Positions 43,193 to 52,592 of a DNA stretch of 64,000 bases are shown here, piece after piece. The notes under the pieces were generated by a model. It did no database searches, was not told the origin of the DNA, and saw nothing but the letters and a program-made list of their open reading frames with translations. Position numbers and translations under genes: made by a program. This DNA comes from an uncultured Desulfosarcina sp. (GTDB lineage: Bacteria; Desulfobacterota; Desulfobacteria; Desulfobacterales; Desulfosarcinaceae). The stretch lies in the NCBI RefSeq assembly GCF_963668215.1, contig NZ_OY764190.1, positions 4,340,001 through 4,404,000 of the forward strand. Reading direction: 5' to 3'. Position 1 is the stretch's first letter, and every line of letters starts with the position of its first letter.

Positions 43193-44209
43193 CTATCTGA
43201 ACAACATCGCAGGATCGAATGTTGTTTGATCTCTCATGATAAAGTACGATGCCTTGCTCAATTTATTGGCAAGAGCCTTAATCGCTACCGTATAATTCTT
43301 TTCAGCCGTCTTGCGCTCGACAAACTTCCGTGACCGAGGGCAACTTCTTTTGTTATGGTTGGCTGCTTCCACATAGGCCCAGGCCAGGTAGCGGTTTCCG
43401 TTTTTACGGTTGTTGTTTCCTTTCTTTTTGCCGTTGGATGTACACTGTGCCTTGACGCAACGGCAATATGATGAGTAGTTGCCTACATTTTTAAACCTAT
43501 GAATATCTCCTACCTCAAGCATGATGGTCGTTGCCAAAATCCGCCCGATTCCGGTAATGCTCAGTAAATTCCGATAAGCCTTGTCTATTTCTACGATTCC
43601 CGCTACTTCCGTCTCAATCTCCTTGATTTGCTTTTCAAGAAAACGAATCGTTTCTATTTGGTAACGGGCGGTGGATACCAGATGCGGACTATCGAACATT
43701 TGCCGGATGAAATCATCCCGAAATCGAGCGATGGCACTGGCGTTTTGCTCCACCCCCTTGTTGCGGGCAATCATGCTTTGCAAACTCAGGATTTGGGTTG
43801 TCCGTTGTTTTACAAACATGATTCTTCTTCGAAACAGGTCCCTTATCGAACGTAATGACTTGGGGTAAATATAGCCTTCCGGCAGGATGCCGAGTCTAAG
43901 CAAGTGCGCAAGCCAAAACGCATCATACTTATCATCCCTGTTTTTTAACCCTTTGTATTGCTGGATGGCGGATGGGTTGGCCAAATGGACCTTGTAGCCC
44001 TTTTCCATCAATCCATCAACCAGCCAATACCAGTTATAGGTCGATTCGACGACAACTCCTTGAAGGCTTTTTTTATACTTGCCAAGCACCTTCAGAATTT
44101 CTTTGAGATTGTTCTCATGACGACGGCTATGCAGCTTTTTGTCATTCTGGTTGATCACCCCGATAAAACTATTACTTGAATGAAGATCGATTCCAGCGTA
44201 GGTTTTCAT
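43193..44209 (-). CDS. IS110-family DEDD transposase
   Basis: A 338-residue transposase with the N-terminal RuvC-like DEDD domain starting MKTYAGIDLHSSNSFIGV, the second acidic residue in GVVVESTYNWYW, and KNRDDKYDAFWLAHLL. The C-terminal transposase_20 part has LLSITGIGRILATTIMLEVGDIHRF, and a Ser in the NYSSYC segment is a candidate nucleophile. I start at the ATG at 44207-44209 because GGGAGG lies just upstream and the family begins there; a longer frame to 44374 has no such site. It appears intact. Confidence 0.88.
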   Translation of the reverse strand: MKTYAGIDLHSSNSFIGVINQNDKKLHSRRHENNLKEILKVLGKYKKSLQGVVVESTYNWYWLVDGLMEKGYKVHLANPSAIQQYKGLKNRDDKYDAFWLAHLLRLGILPEGYIYPKSLRSIRDLFRRRIMFVKQRTTQILSLQSMIARNKGVEQNASAIARFRDDFIRQMFDSPHLVSTARYQIETIRFLEKQIKEIETEVAGIVEIDKAYRNLLSITGIGRILATTIMLEVGDIHRFKNVGNYSSYCRCVKAQCTSNGKKKGNNNRKNGNRYLAWAYVEAANHNKRSCPRSRKFVERKTAEKNYTVAIKALANKLSKASYFIMRDQTTFDPAMLFR

Positions 44210-44291
44210 ATGGCACCTCCCATTTGGTTGATATGTTACCCTATTATTCCATGACGATGGTCGCCATGGAAGGGAGGTGCCTCTCTTACTG

Positions 44292-44372
44292 GCGGCCATC
44301 AGAGAACCATCATGCATTGCGATAAAGCAGGTAACAGTTCTTAAAAGTTCATGATGATTCTCTGATGGCCGC
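44292..44372. repeat. Long inverted repeat upstream of the IS110 transposase
   Basis: Arms of 23 bases (44292-44314 and 44350-44372) complementary except at one position enclose a 35-base loop. Each arm carries GCGGCCATCAGAGAA or its complement. It sits between the transposase start and the right end of the element, so a transcript entering from that side would fold strongly. Confidence 0.7.
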
Positions 44373-44387
44373 AAACCGCACTTTAAT

Positions 44388-44723
44388 GATTATCAGGCCA
44401 AGGCAACACACTATTATTAAAGAGAAATTAATGAAAAGAAGGTGCTAAATACCATATATATTGCGATTTTTGGGGTCAAAAATAGCGATATAGAATGAAG
44501 TGATAGGAAATGTTTTGAACCAAACAAATAAAAATGGACCTATAATTCGATTTTTGGCCCTGAAAATTGCGATATAGCCCCCAAATAGGCCTACATTTTC
44601 TCTCTTATTAATTTTTTTCAATTAGTTAGCGTGGCCCGTCCCGAGATCTCAGGTCATGGATTGAAATAAATCTGTCGGGCGGTTGAGGACCACATCCGTT
44701 GCGGGTGTAAGAGTCGTGGATGG
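44388..44723. other. AT-rich region with a 34-base direct repeat
   Basis: About 335 bases without a gene. It has two related 33-34 base copies at 44460-44493 and 44545-44577, both containing CGATTTTTGG and GCGATATAG. No coding signal. Confidence 0.5.
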
Positions 44724-45272
44724 TCACATCAAAAGTTTTCCCGTATTGATCGCAACAAGTGAAACAATCTGATCGAACTTTTCATCTGGGTCTATCTTTT
44801 TTTCCTCGTAATAGACGACTCGTAGCGACCGGAAAGCATCAAGCAGTTCGTTCTTTTTTAGACAATACTCATCCTTTTTACCATCCATAAATGATTCAAA
44901 AATCAGGATGCCGCCAGGCTTAAGCCCCTCCTGAATCATCGGGAAAAGACGTCTGTCCAGAAATCGGATGTTGATGATCAGATCATAGAAATTCGGCGGG
45001 ATAGTCCACGTATCCAGATCTGTGCAAATGACATTGATATTCGGATGCCTGCCTGTCAGTTGGTCGGTGGCCACTTTCGAAATATCCACGGCATCCACAA
45101 CGAATCCTTTTTCAGCCAGGAAGATACTGTTTCTGCCGTTCCCACAGGCGATGTCCAAAGCTTTGCCAACTGGTGCCAGGGAGCAATACTTCTCAAGTAC
45201 GTAGGAAGGTTCAGTGCCGCCAAGCTTTTCCAGATATTTTGCATCCCATTTTGTTCGGTCTTTTTCCGTCAT
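44724..45272 (-). CDS. Class I SAM-dependent methyltransferase, TehB-like
   Basis: A 182-residue methyltransferase. Motif I is ALDIACGNGRNSIFLAEKG, followed by VDAVDIS (motif II), DLDTW, and LKPGGILIFE (motif IV/V). The order and size resemble TehB or thiopurine-like methyltransferases. It stands alone between an IS and a kinase, so its substrate (metalloid or small molecule) is unknown. Confidence 0.78.
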   Translation of the reverse strand: MTEKDRTKWDAKYLEKLGGTEPSYVLEKYCSLAPVGKALDIACGNGRNSIFLAEKGFVVDAVDISKVATDQLTGRHPNINVICTDLDTWTIPPNFYDLIINIRFLDRRLFPMIQEGLKPGGILIFESFMDGKKDEYCLKKNELLDAFRSLRVVYYEEKKIDPDEKFDQIVSLVAINTGKLLM

Positions 45273-45724
45273 ATTTTAGAATAGCCAGGCAGATGGCTTG
45301 GTTTCAACCCGAAAACTTCATTGTCAATTTCGCAGGTTACGCAATATTTGCCCAAAATACGCTATAACCCACCAATACTCTTGCACATATTTACAGTTTT
45401 AGAGATAAATTTACCGTTTAAGTAATCGCCGGTATGCTCCCAGTCGGATGTAACCGAACAGGCCTCATAGGATCAATAAATAAAGTGGTATCTTACGCGA
45501 ATTCAATTCGTACTATTGAAAAAGAATATCTCTGCAATATGTTGTGCCCTAACTGATTTCTTTCTGAAGCTGCCGGTTGCCATCTAAGTGCGATTCCTGG
45601 CCGTTTTTCCTTGTTCAAGCCTACCAGCCAACCATTGATGTTGTGATTGCCGCCGATTTGTCCTGATTCCTGTTAACGACCACACAGGAAAAGATGTCGT
45701 ATGCTCTGCTATTTGGAGAAGAAT
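45273..45724. other. Intergenic region before the second hybrid kinase
   Basis: About 450 AT-rich bases between the divergent methyltransferase and kinase genes. I see no gene, repeat or convincing promoter in it. Confidence 0.4.
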
Positions 45725-48211
45725 ATGTTTGTTTTTCAATATATTGGATTTCTAAAAAAGTTTAAAAAGACCTTGATCGCTTTTGCTGTTCTGTCGGCGC
45801 TGCTTCAATTCATAGTACCGCTCGAGGCTGAAGCAGACAAAACGGTCAAGGTTGGGCTATATCACAACAAACCGCTTGTATTTATGGATAACAATGGAAA
45901 GGCGAAAGGCATTTTTGTCGATATTCTGGAGCACATCGCGCAAAAAGAGCAGTGGACCCTTGAATTCGTGTATGGGTCGTGGCCGGAATGCATCGATAGA
46001 CTGGAGGCCGGCGAGATTGACCTGATAGCAGCGATGGCCTACTCGAAGGAGCGGGCGAAAAAATACGATTTTACATATGAGACGGTAATTACGAATTGGG
46101 GGCAGGTATATGTCGCCAAGGGCTCCAATATCAGTTCAGTTTTGGATCTGGATCAAAAAAAGATCGCCGTGAAAATGGAAGATATCCATTTTCTTGGAAT
46201 TAAAGAGCTGACATCGAAATTCAATATGAATTGCCGGTTCATCGAGGCGGATGGATACGATGTCGTATTTGAACTGATTGAAGCGGATCGGGTCCAGGCC
46301 GGGGTTGTAAACAGGCTTTATGGTATCGAGAATAAAGGCAATTACCCTGTTCAGGAAACGTCCATCATGTTCAACCCGATCGAGGTAAGATTTGCATCGC
46401 CAAAGGATTCGGGGCGCGACCTGCTTTCCGTTATCGATAAGCATCTGCATAGAATGCACGATGAAAAAGATCCGTTTTACAGCCAGACGCTGAACCATTG
46501 GCTCGTCGCACCGTCTGAATGGATTCTGCCCAACCCGATCAAGTACACACTCATTGGCATTGCCTCTTTGTTGTTCCTATTTGCATTAACCAACCTGACG
46601 CTTCGATTCAAAGTAAAAAAGCGGACCCGAGAGTTGTCCACCGCCAACGTAAAACTGAAAAATGAAGTCGACATCCGAATGAAGGCCGAGGAGGAACTGC
46701 GCAAATACGAGAGAATCGTAGCGTCGTCAACCGACCACATGGTAATGGTCGATCTGTCTTATACCTATCAGGCCATTAATGATGCGGCGCTTAATGTGCT
46801 TAAAAAATCTCGAACACAAGTGATCGGAAAAAAGATCTGGAATATTGTAGGTGACATCTTTCCTGTCGAAGTCCATAAGAAAAGACTGGACAGGGCTTTC
46901 TCCGGCCAGGTGGTTAAATACAGAACCTGGATTCATCTTCCAGGGCGTGGCCGTAGATATATGGATCTCGTTTGCACGCCATACGCACATTCCGGCAACC
47001 AGATAGCGGGCTGTGTGATTATTTCACGCGATATCACGGATCTTTATGAACTCGAAAAGAAACTGGAGAACGCCCAGAAAATGGAGTTTATGGGCACCAT
47101 TGCAGGAGGCGTTGCCCACGATTTAAACAATATTCTTTCCGGTATCGTCAGCTATCCGGATCTTCTTCTTATGCAATTGCCGGAGGACAGTTCTTTAAAA
47201 AAGCCTATCCGGACCATTAAAAAATCGGGTGAGAAGGCCGCCGTTATCGTACAGGACCTTCTGACATTGGCCCGGCGGGGTGTGGCCTGCAAGGAGCATG
47301 TTGACCTGAACGATATCGTCACGCAATTTCTTGCCAGTCCGGAATGCATGAAAATTAAGTCGTTTCACAAAAGGGTGACCATAAAAACGGATCTGGCGAA
47401 CTCGTTGAAACCTATCTCCGGATCTTCCGTTCATCTGTCGAAAACCGTGATGAACCTTGTTTCCAATGCCGCAGAGGCCATGCCCGATGGTGGGCAGGTC
47501 AGCATAAAGACAGAGAACATTCAAACGGGTGAAGTGTGTTTGGAGGATGTTGACGGGGTAAATAACTGCGAGTGCGTTCTGCTGGAGATTGCGGACACCG
47601 GTTCGGGGATATCCAAGGACGACATGGAGAAGATCTTTGAACCGTTTTACACGAAAAAGGTTATGGGGCGAAGCGGAACGGGACTAGGCCTGGCCGTTGT
47701 CTGGGGGACGATCATGGATCACCATGGCCATATCCATGTGGAAAGCGACGGGAAAAATGGTTCGCGGTTTAAATTGTATTTCCCTGCAAGCCAGGATGAC
47801 GACATGTCAGCTATCCGAAGACCGGACGAAATCGATTTTAAAGGAAACGGCGAACGAATATTGATTGTCGACGATCTCGACGACCAAAGAGAGATCGCAT
47901 CGAATATTCTTTCTACGTTGGGGTATCGTGTATCTGCCGCATTGAGCGGCGAGGATGCGATATCCTATTTGCGTGGAGAAACCGCAGATCTGGTGATTCT
48001 GGACATGCTCATGCCGCCCGGGATGGATGGTCTGGAGACGTTTGAAGAAATATTAAAAATCAGGCCCGGGCAGAAAGCGGTCATTGCCAGTGGATTTGCC
48101 GAGACGGATCGTGTGAAAAAGGCGCTGGACATCGGCGTCGGTCAATTCATCAGAAAACCATACAACATTAAAGATGTTGGCATGGCGATAAGAAAAGAAC
48201 TGGAAAAATAG
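45725..48211 (+). CDS. Hybrid histidine kinase with periplasmic solute-binding sensor
   Basis: An 828-residue kinase. A signal or membrane anchor (about 12-32) is followed by a periplasmic SBP_bac_3-like domain (VKVGLYHNKPLVFMDNNGKAKGIFVDIL to about 265), one membrane helix (about 280-300), a PAS domain, the phosphoacceptor GTIAGGVAHDLNNILSGIVS, HATPase (GRSGTGLGLAVVW) and a receiver domain (VILDMLMPPG). The ATG at 45725 has GGAG six bases upstream, better than the ATG at 45701. Kinase core closely matches 25853-28042. The sensor probably binds an amino acid or similar solute. Its stop lies at the border of an IS. Confidence 0.9.
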   Translation: MFVFQYIGFLKKFKKTLIAFAVLSALLQFIVPLEAEADKTVKVGLYHNKPLVFMDNNGKAKGIFVDILEHIAQKEQWTLEFVYGSWPECIDRLEAGEIDLIAAMAYSKERAKKYDFTYETVITNWGQVYVAKGSNISSVLDLDQKKIAVKMEDIHFLGIKELTSKFNMNCRFIEADGYDVVFELIEADRVQAGVVNRLYGIENKGNYPVQETSIMFNPIEVRFASPKDSGRDLLSVIDKHLHRMHDEKDPFYSQTLNHWLVAPSEWILPNPIKYTLIGIASLLFLFALTNLTLRFKVKKRTRELSTANVKLKNEVDIRMKAEEELRKYERIVASSTDHMVMVDLSYTYQAINDAALNVLKKSRTQVIGKKIWNIVGDIFPVEVHKKRLDRAFSGQVVKYRTWIHLPGRGRRYMDLVCTPYAHSGNQIAGCVIISRDITDLYELEKKLENAQKMEFMGTIAGGVAHDLNNILSGIVSYPDLLLMQLPEDSSLKKPIRTIKKSGEKAAVIVQDLLTLARRGVACKEHVDLNDIVTQFLASPECMKIKSFHKRVTIKTDLANSLKPISGSSVHLSKTVMNLVSNAAEAMPDGGQVSIKTENIQTGEVCLEDVDGVNNCECVLLEIADTGSGISKDDMEKIFEPFYTKKVMGRSGTGLGLAVVWGTIMDHHGHIHVESDGKNGSRFKLYFPASQDDDMSAIRRPDEIDFKGNGERILIVDDLDDQREIASNILSTLGYRVSAALSGEDAISYLRGETADLVILDMLMPPGMDGLETFEEILKIRPGQKAVIASGFAETDRVKKALDIGVGQFIRKPYNIKDVGMAIRKELEK

Positions 48212-48212
48212 T

Positions 48213-49971
48213 TAGTGCCCGTCCAGAAATGCCCAATTCGCCCGATATCTTTGTTGCGCGAAAAATTTTACCGCAGGTATATAGTTGACTAAAGTTTCCT
48301 ATAAAGCATCACGCCGCCATGTGCAGCAGTACGTCCACCAGTGAATTTATGACGGATATACGTGGGCCAGGGAAAAGCCTACGAAAATTATCGTCCATGG
48401 CGGCTTTGGCTATCGATCGGCGAACGTCCGAGAAGGCAAAATGGCTCCGGCCATCAACTGCATGCCGACGGGTTGGTGTCTTCTCGGCCCGACTTGCATA
48501 GATCCAGGCGACGGTGGTCGCCAGCATGCAAAAGTGCAGGTGGTTGCCGACCGCCTGCGGATGACGGGTTTGCGTTTCGGCACTGCCGATGTCGCGTTTC
48601 AGTTCTTTGAACAGGGCTTCGATTTTCCAGCGGGCACCATAATACTCAACGATCTGTCGAACGGACAGGGACATGTCGGTTGAGAAAAAAGCCACCCACT
48701 GGGTTTGTCGATAAACCCAAACCACTTTGACGGCACAGCGCATCGTTTTGAGCATGACCACACGCTCATAGGCCAAGATGGTCCTGTCGCGGCCATACAA
48801 ATTGACGGTGTATTCCTGTGCCAGAGATCTGTAATACGCAGCCATCGACGCCGCATTGCCCAATTTCCGGCCGTATTTTCGGGGCCGCCCCACCCGACTG
48901 CTGACATGCGGACCGGGCAGATCGAACAGATTGCTGTTCGATCTGAGCCGGGAAATCATGTCAATCCATATTCCCAGTCGATCATGCAGCGGCTTCCACA
49001 AGCCATTGTTACCGAACCAGGAATCGGTGGTGACGATGATCCGCTTTCGACCAAAGACCCCGGCAACATCTGTGATCATGTCGACAGCCATGGCCATCTT
49101 GCTGGTAAACGCCAATTTCGGCCCGCCTTGGCGATGCATGCGGGCAATGCTCTTTTTCAGGTGATAGAAGCGGTAGCTCAAGGGCAGGCACGCCCATCGT
49201 CCCTTGACGATCTTCAGCAGTCCCACGGTAACGACATTCTGTGCCCACGGATATTTCGACTGATTCTGTTTGGCAGCATGATCGAATATCTTTTCGCATC
49301 CGAAGATTTTCTTGCCCGTTTTGGGGTTGACATAGTCATCCAGTGCCAGCAACAGCCGCCCGCCGGTCAGTGGTTGGGGAATCATTTTCCACAGCGTCTG
49401 CCACAATCGTTTCCATGGTATCTTTGGAGATGCCATGAACGTGTAGAATCGTTTTCGCCGTATCCCGGTAAAGCCGAACAGGGATCTGAGACACCGGAGG
49501 ATGCACGATGTCCTGGACGAGGCGAAAGGCACGATGATCGCCATGATCGTATAGGTGAACCAGATTCCGCGCTCTTGACCTTTTCGAGACTGCGGGAATT
49601 CGTTTTTGAGTTTTTCGAGAATGTCGTGTAGGATGAACATGCGAGGCTCCCGGTTTTGGTGTTTTTTTTCGTGGTAGAAGAAGCATACCACAACCGGCCC
49701 TCGCATTCAATCATAAACTCCCGTATTTTATACATATTTACGCTTATCATTAAAAAATCGGCCGAATATGTCCAATGATATCAATGGGTTACAAGGAGCC
49801 GCCATTCTATTAACCGCCTGTAATCATTAGCAATATTTACACGTCGCGAGAATTCTCAACCATCTTGCCGCCACCCAAAACGGGGAAACTTCAGATCAAC
49901 CATATGACTCCGGTAAAATTTTTCGTGCGCCTCGATCTCGACCTAATTTTCCTATTTCTGGACGGGCACTA
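48213..49971 (-). mobile_element. IS4-like (IS4/IS701 group) insertion sequence
   Basis: A 1.76-kb element with perfect 18-bp inverted repeats: TAGTGCCCGTCCAGAAAT at 48213 and its inverse ending at 49971. The symmetry runs further out on both sides as AATAGTTAG, broken by an extra CTAG on the right. It lies between the ends of two convergent genes. Confidence 0.8.
48309..49640 (-). CDS. IS4-like DDE transposase
   Basis: A 443-residue transposase. The metal ligands are likely in LLLALDDYVNPKTGKKIFGCE (first Asp), IIVTTDSWFGN (second Asp) and the Y-x2-R-x3-E-x6-K signature YGARWKIEALFKELKRD, typical of the IS4 family. I start at the ATG ending at 49640, which has GGGAG upstream; the frame continues further but without a site. 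It looks intact. Confidence 0.85.
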   Translation of the reverse strand: MFILHDILEKLKNEFPQSRKGQERGIWFTYTIMAIIVPFASSRTSCILRCLRSLFGFTGIRRKRFYTFMASPKIPWKRLWQTLWKMIPQPLTGGRLLLALDDYVNPKTGKKIFGCEKIFDHAAKQNQSKYPWAQNVVTVGLLKIVKGRWACLPLSYRFYHLKKSIARMHRQGGPKLAFTSKMAMAVDMITDVAGVFGRKRIIVTTDSWFGNNGLWKPLHDRLGIWIDMISRLRSNSNLFDLPGPHVSSRVGRPRKYGRKLGNAASMAAYYRSLAQEYTVNLYGRDRTILAYERVVMLKTMRCAVKVVWVYRQTQWVAFFSTDMSLSVRQIVEYYGARWKIEALFKELKRDIGSAETQTRHPQAVGNHLHFCMLATTVAWIYASRAEKTPTRRHAVDGRSHFAFSDVRRSIAKAAMDDNFRRLFPGPRISVINSLVDVLLHMAA

Positions 49972-49979
49972 GCTAACTA

Positions 49980-51584
49980 TTACATCCGGTTCCCCGCAAA
50001 CCCACGCGGATTTGATTGATTGGCCTTTTCCCACGATTGAAGCCGCTTTTCCATCTGCGCGGCAACATCCGGGCGGGTTTTACGAAGGTTGTAGGATTCG
50101 CTTGGGTCCAGCTCCAGGTCGTAGAGCAAGGGCCATCGGTCGCCAATCTGTTTCTTGCCCAATTGATTCGGAATTTTTGCCGCATCCAGGGGGATGGGCC
50201 AGGTGTAGCGGTTCACCCGCCGATAATATTTCCATTTGCCGGCGCGGATAGCCTCGAGCTGGTCGTAATGATAAAAATAAAAGGCTTCGTGGGTGTCGCG
50301 GTCATCCTCGCCGGTCAAAAGTCCGAGCATATTCCGCCCGTCGATCGAACGATCTTCCGGAAGTTTCAGCCCGGCCAGTTCGAATAGGGTGGGATACAGG
50401 TCTATGTTCATGGCCGCAGCCTCGCAGACGGCATTGAAAGGAATCCTTGCCGGCCACCTGGCGATGAACGGCACCCTGAATCCGCCTTCCAGGCTCTGGC
50501 CCTTTCTGCCGCGGAAGACTCCGGGGTTGCCTTCGTACCAGGGACCGTTGTCGCTGGTGAAAATGACCAGCGTGTTTTCCTCGATCTTCCGTTTTCGGAG
50601 CAGATCGACGATGCGGCCTACGCTCCAGTCGATTTCTTCCACCGCATCGCCGAATCTCCCGGCTTTCGAACCGTTCTTGAAGGGTTCGGAGGCATACAGG
50701 GGTTGATGGGGGAAGGTGTGGGCCAGGTAAAGAAAAAACGGTTCTTCCGCGCCTTTTATGAATCGAAGCGCCTCATCCGTGTATAGCCCGGTTAAACGGG
50801 CCTGATCCTCGTCGTTGCCGATGTCCGCTTCGACCTCGGATTCGTTCCGGTACAACGGCAAGGGCAGCATATCGTTGCTGTAGGGCACCCCCAGATAGCT
50901 GTCGAAACCGTGTCTGACCGGATTGTAGCGCGGGTCGCTCGAATAATCGCCCAGGTGCCATTTACCGATGACGCCGGTCTGATAGCCGGCCGTTTTCAGG
51001 GCTTCGGCCAGAGTCAGTTCGTGTTCCGATATTCCACGGGCCACATAATCTTCACGGATATCCAGCACCCCCAATTCTTTAAGCAATACCCCGGCGCGTC
51101 TGGCCGCACGTTTTCCCAAGGCCTCATCTTTGGGGTAGGTGTTGCCGATAATTCCCGAGCGGAACGGGTAGCGGCCGGTGAGCAATCCGGCCCGTGAAGG
51201 GCCGCAGATTGAATTGCAGGCGTAGAAACTGGTGAACCGCAGACCGCCTGCCGCAAGGGAATCGATATTCGGCGTTTTGATAACCTTGTTCCCATAGGCG
51301 CCGATGTCGCCATAACCAAGGTCATCGGCAACGATCACAATCACATTGGGTTTGGGGGCCTCTGTATTGATGATTTGCGCTTTGGTTTTTTTTGCGTCCG
51401 GAGGATATTCTCCGAGAAAATCGTCGACCGTTTTCTGCTTGAGCAGCATCCAGCCGCCTGCTGCAATCATACATACGAAGCATACAAGGATTCCGAAAAA
51501 CCACCGGGTCGATCGTCTGGTTTTATTAGCGCTCACCCTTTCCTCCTGCTGCGATGTCGTTTTAGCCGTTCCAGCATATTTCAT
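49980..51584 (-). CDS. Membrane-anchored type I sulfatase
   Basis: A 534-residue sulfatase with an N-terminal helix (about 28-46) anchoring it in the membrane, the metal site VIVIVADDLGYGD (about 81-93) and the formylglycine signature CGPSRAGLLTG, with Cys127 as the residue to be oxidised. TGVIGKWHLG and FTSDNGPW complete the active site. The Cys-type motif can be matured by an anaerobic radical-SAM maturase (anSME), but none is in the window. It probably frees sulfate from sulfated sugars or steroids outside the cytoplasm. Its stop codon is 8 bases from an IS end. Confidence 0.9.
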   Translation of the reverse strand: MKYAGTAKTTSQQEERVSANKTRRSTRWFFGILVCFVCMIAAGGWMLLKQKTVDDFLGEYPPDAKKTKAQIINTEAPKPNVIVIVADDLGYGDIGAYGNKVIKTPNIDSLAAGGLRFTSFYACNSICGPSRAGLLTGRYPFRSGIIGNTYPKDEALGKRAARRAGVLLKELGVLDIREDYVARGISEHELTLAEALKTAGYQTGVIGKWHLGDYSSDPRYNPVRHGFDSYLGVPYSNDMLPLPLYRNESEVEADIGNDEDQARLTGLYTDEALRFIKGAEEPFFLYLAHTFPHQPLYASEPFKNGSKAGRFGDAVEEIDWSVGRIVDLLRKRKIEENTLVIFTSDNGPWYEGNPGVFRGRKGQSLEGGFRVPFIARWPARIPFNAVCEAAAMNIDLYPTLFELAGLKLPEDRSIDGRNMLGLLTGEDDRDTHEAFYFYHYDQLEAIRAGKWKYYRRVNRYTWPIPLDAAKIPNQLGKKQIGDRWPLLYDLELDPSESYNLRKTRPDVAAQMEKRLQSWEKANQSNPRGFAGNRM

Positions 51585-51654
51585 AGCATATCTGAGTGAT
51601 GAATGGGAATCGGATGCAATGGGGGCGCACAGAAGGGCTTTGAAAAGATAGGCT

Positions 51655-51717
51655 CACGCGAAGGCGCGAAGAACGCGAAGGGTTTTTAAACCACGGAATA
51701 CACGGAACACACGGACA
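51655..51717. repeat. CACGCGAAG block plus 9-nt CACACGGAA array
   Basis: CTCACGCGAAGGCGCGAAGAA followed by units ACCACGGAA, TACACGGAA and CACACGGAC. The same combination recurs at 53991-54042, and the first part again in drifted form at 54761-54787 and 55085-55107. Confidence 0.8.
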
Positions 51718-51990
51718 ATTCCAATTTTGAATTCTCAGTTTTGAATTTTAAATGGTCCAAAGGATCAACCTCCTTCATTCAAAATTCACAATTCGTCATC
51801 AAGTATTGTTGTGCGGCCTCCGTCTGCAAACCAACGCAACCAATCAACCAATTCAACCAAGCAACGAACCAACCGATGGAATCTCTTTGTAACCTTTGCG
51901 TCACTGCGGTAGTTATTATTCGAAGTTGAACGTTCGACCTTCATGCATTCCCTGGAGCAGCCATGGATACTCCGCAATTACCGGCGCGCA

Positions 51991-52030
51991 CTCCCTCGCC
52001 CCTCGAGGGGAGAGGGCCGGGGTGAGGGGT
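51991..52030. repeat. GC-rich palindromic dispersed repeat, copy 2
   Basis: Same as 17511-17554 with one base changed (CCCCTCGAGGGG in place of CCCCTTGAGGGG), making the central palindrome perfect here. Confidence 0.78.
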
Positions 52031-52149
52031 GATGAAAAGGCATTTATTCAACGGTTTTGATTGGCGCAAGAAAACCCTTCTGTGTTCGCTGTGCTCTTGG
52101 TGGTTGAAATATGAAAGCCCGAAGGAATTGAACAAATCTTAGTCATCTC

Positions 52150-52178
52150 TTGACAAGCAATAAAATGTGTTATTTAAT
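52150..52178 (+). promoter_or_regulatory. Sigma-70 promoter of hipB
   Basis: TTGACA, a 17-base spacer and TTTAAT, 28 bases before the hipB ATG. HipB normally represses its own promoter from operators in such a region. Confidence 0.7.
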
Positions 52179-52206
52179 ACCCAAAATTAGACAAAATGGG
52201 AATAAT

Positions 52207-52557
52207 ATGACTCATAAAACACTTGGAAAAGATGGGTTGCCCCTGGCCGTGAAACAAAAACTGACCGAAGTGGGGCAACAGATCCGGCTGGCCCGCAAAC
52301 GGCGCAAGATGACCATGCAGGACCTGGCAGGGCGCATGTTCGTGACCCGCAAAACGCTCGGCCGCCTTGAAGCCGGTGACCCGGGGGTGAGTCTTGGCGT
52401 GCTGGCCGCCGCGCTGCTCGCGCTGGGATTGGAAAACGACCTGGCCCGCTTGGCCCGTCCTGAAGACGATACGGTGGGCAACATCCTTGATCGTGAGCAC
52501 CATGAAAAAACCCAGCGCATACGGCCTGCCCGCGGCAAGGTGGATATGAATTTCTGA
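52207..52557 (+). CDS. hipB: HipB-like XRE antitoxin/repressor
   Basis: A 116-residue protein with an XRE helix-turn-helix: GQQIRLARKRRKMTMQDLAGRMFVTRKTLGRLEAGDPGVSLGVL (about 22-65). It pairs with the HipA kinase downstream; HipB binds and silences the toxin and represses the operon. The ATG at 52207 comes after the promoter elements; an upstream TTG at 52150 would fall on the -35 box itself and is rejected. A MITE-like element lies between it and hipA. Confidence 0.85.
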   Translation: MTHKTLGKDGLPLAVKQKLTEVGQQIRLARKRRKMTMQDLAGRMFVTRKTLGRLEAGDPGVSLGVLAAALLALGLENDLARLARPEDDTVGNILDREHHEKTQRIRPARGKVDMNF

Positions 52558-52592
52558 TCCTTAAAGATGAACTCGTAAAACGTCGCATTTCC

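Larger units (their letters stand above)
42801..44387 (-). mobile_element. IS110/IS1111-type insertion sequence
   Basis: A 1.59-kb region bounded by ATTAAAGTGCGG (42801-42812) and its exact inverse CCGCACTTTAAT (44376-44387), with a DEDD transposase on the minus strand. Short subterminal inverted repeats are a feature of the IS1111 subgroup. About 390 bases lie downstream of the transposase gene and 180 upstream. Confidence 0.7.
51585..52149. other. Repeat-rich intergenic region between sulfatase and hipB
   Basis: About 560 bases with no gene. It contains a CACGCGAAGGCGCGAAG block with a 9-nt CACACGGAA array (51655-51717), and a GC-rich palindrome (51991-52030). The hipB promoter follows. 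Confidence 0.5.

Noticed and set aside
44460..44577. Mini CRISPR array
   Set aside because: Only two diverged copies with no regular spacers and no cas genes nearby.
52150..52206. Upstream TTG start for hipB
   Set aside because: It coincides with a TTGACA -35 box and the added residues precede the predicted transcript start.
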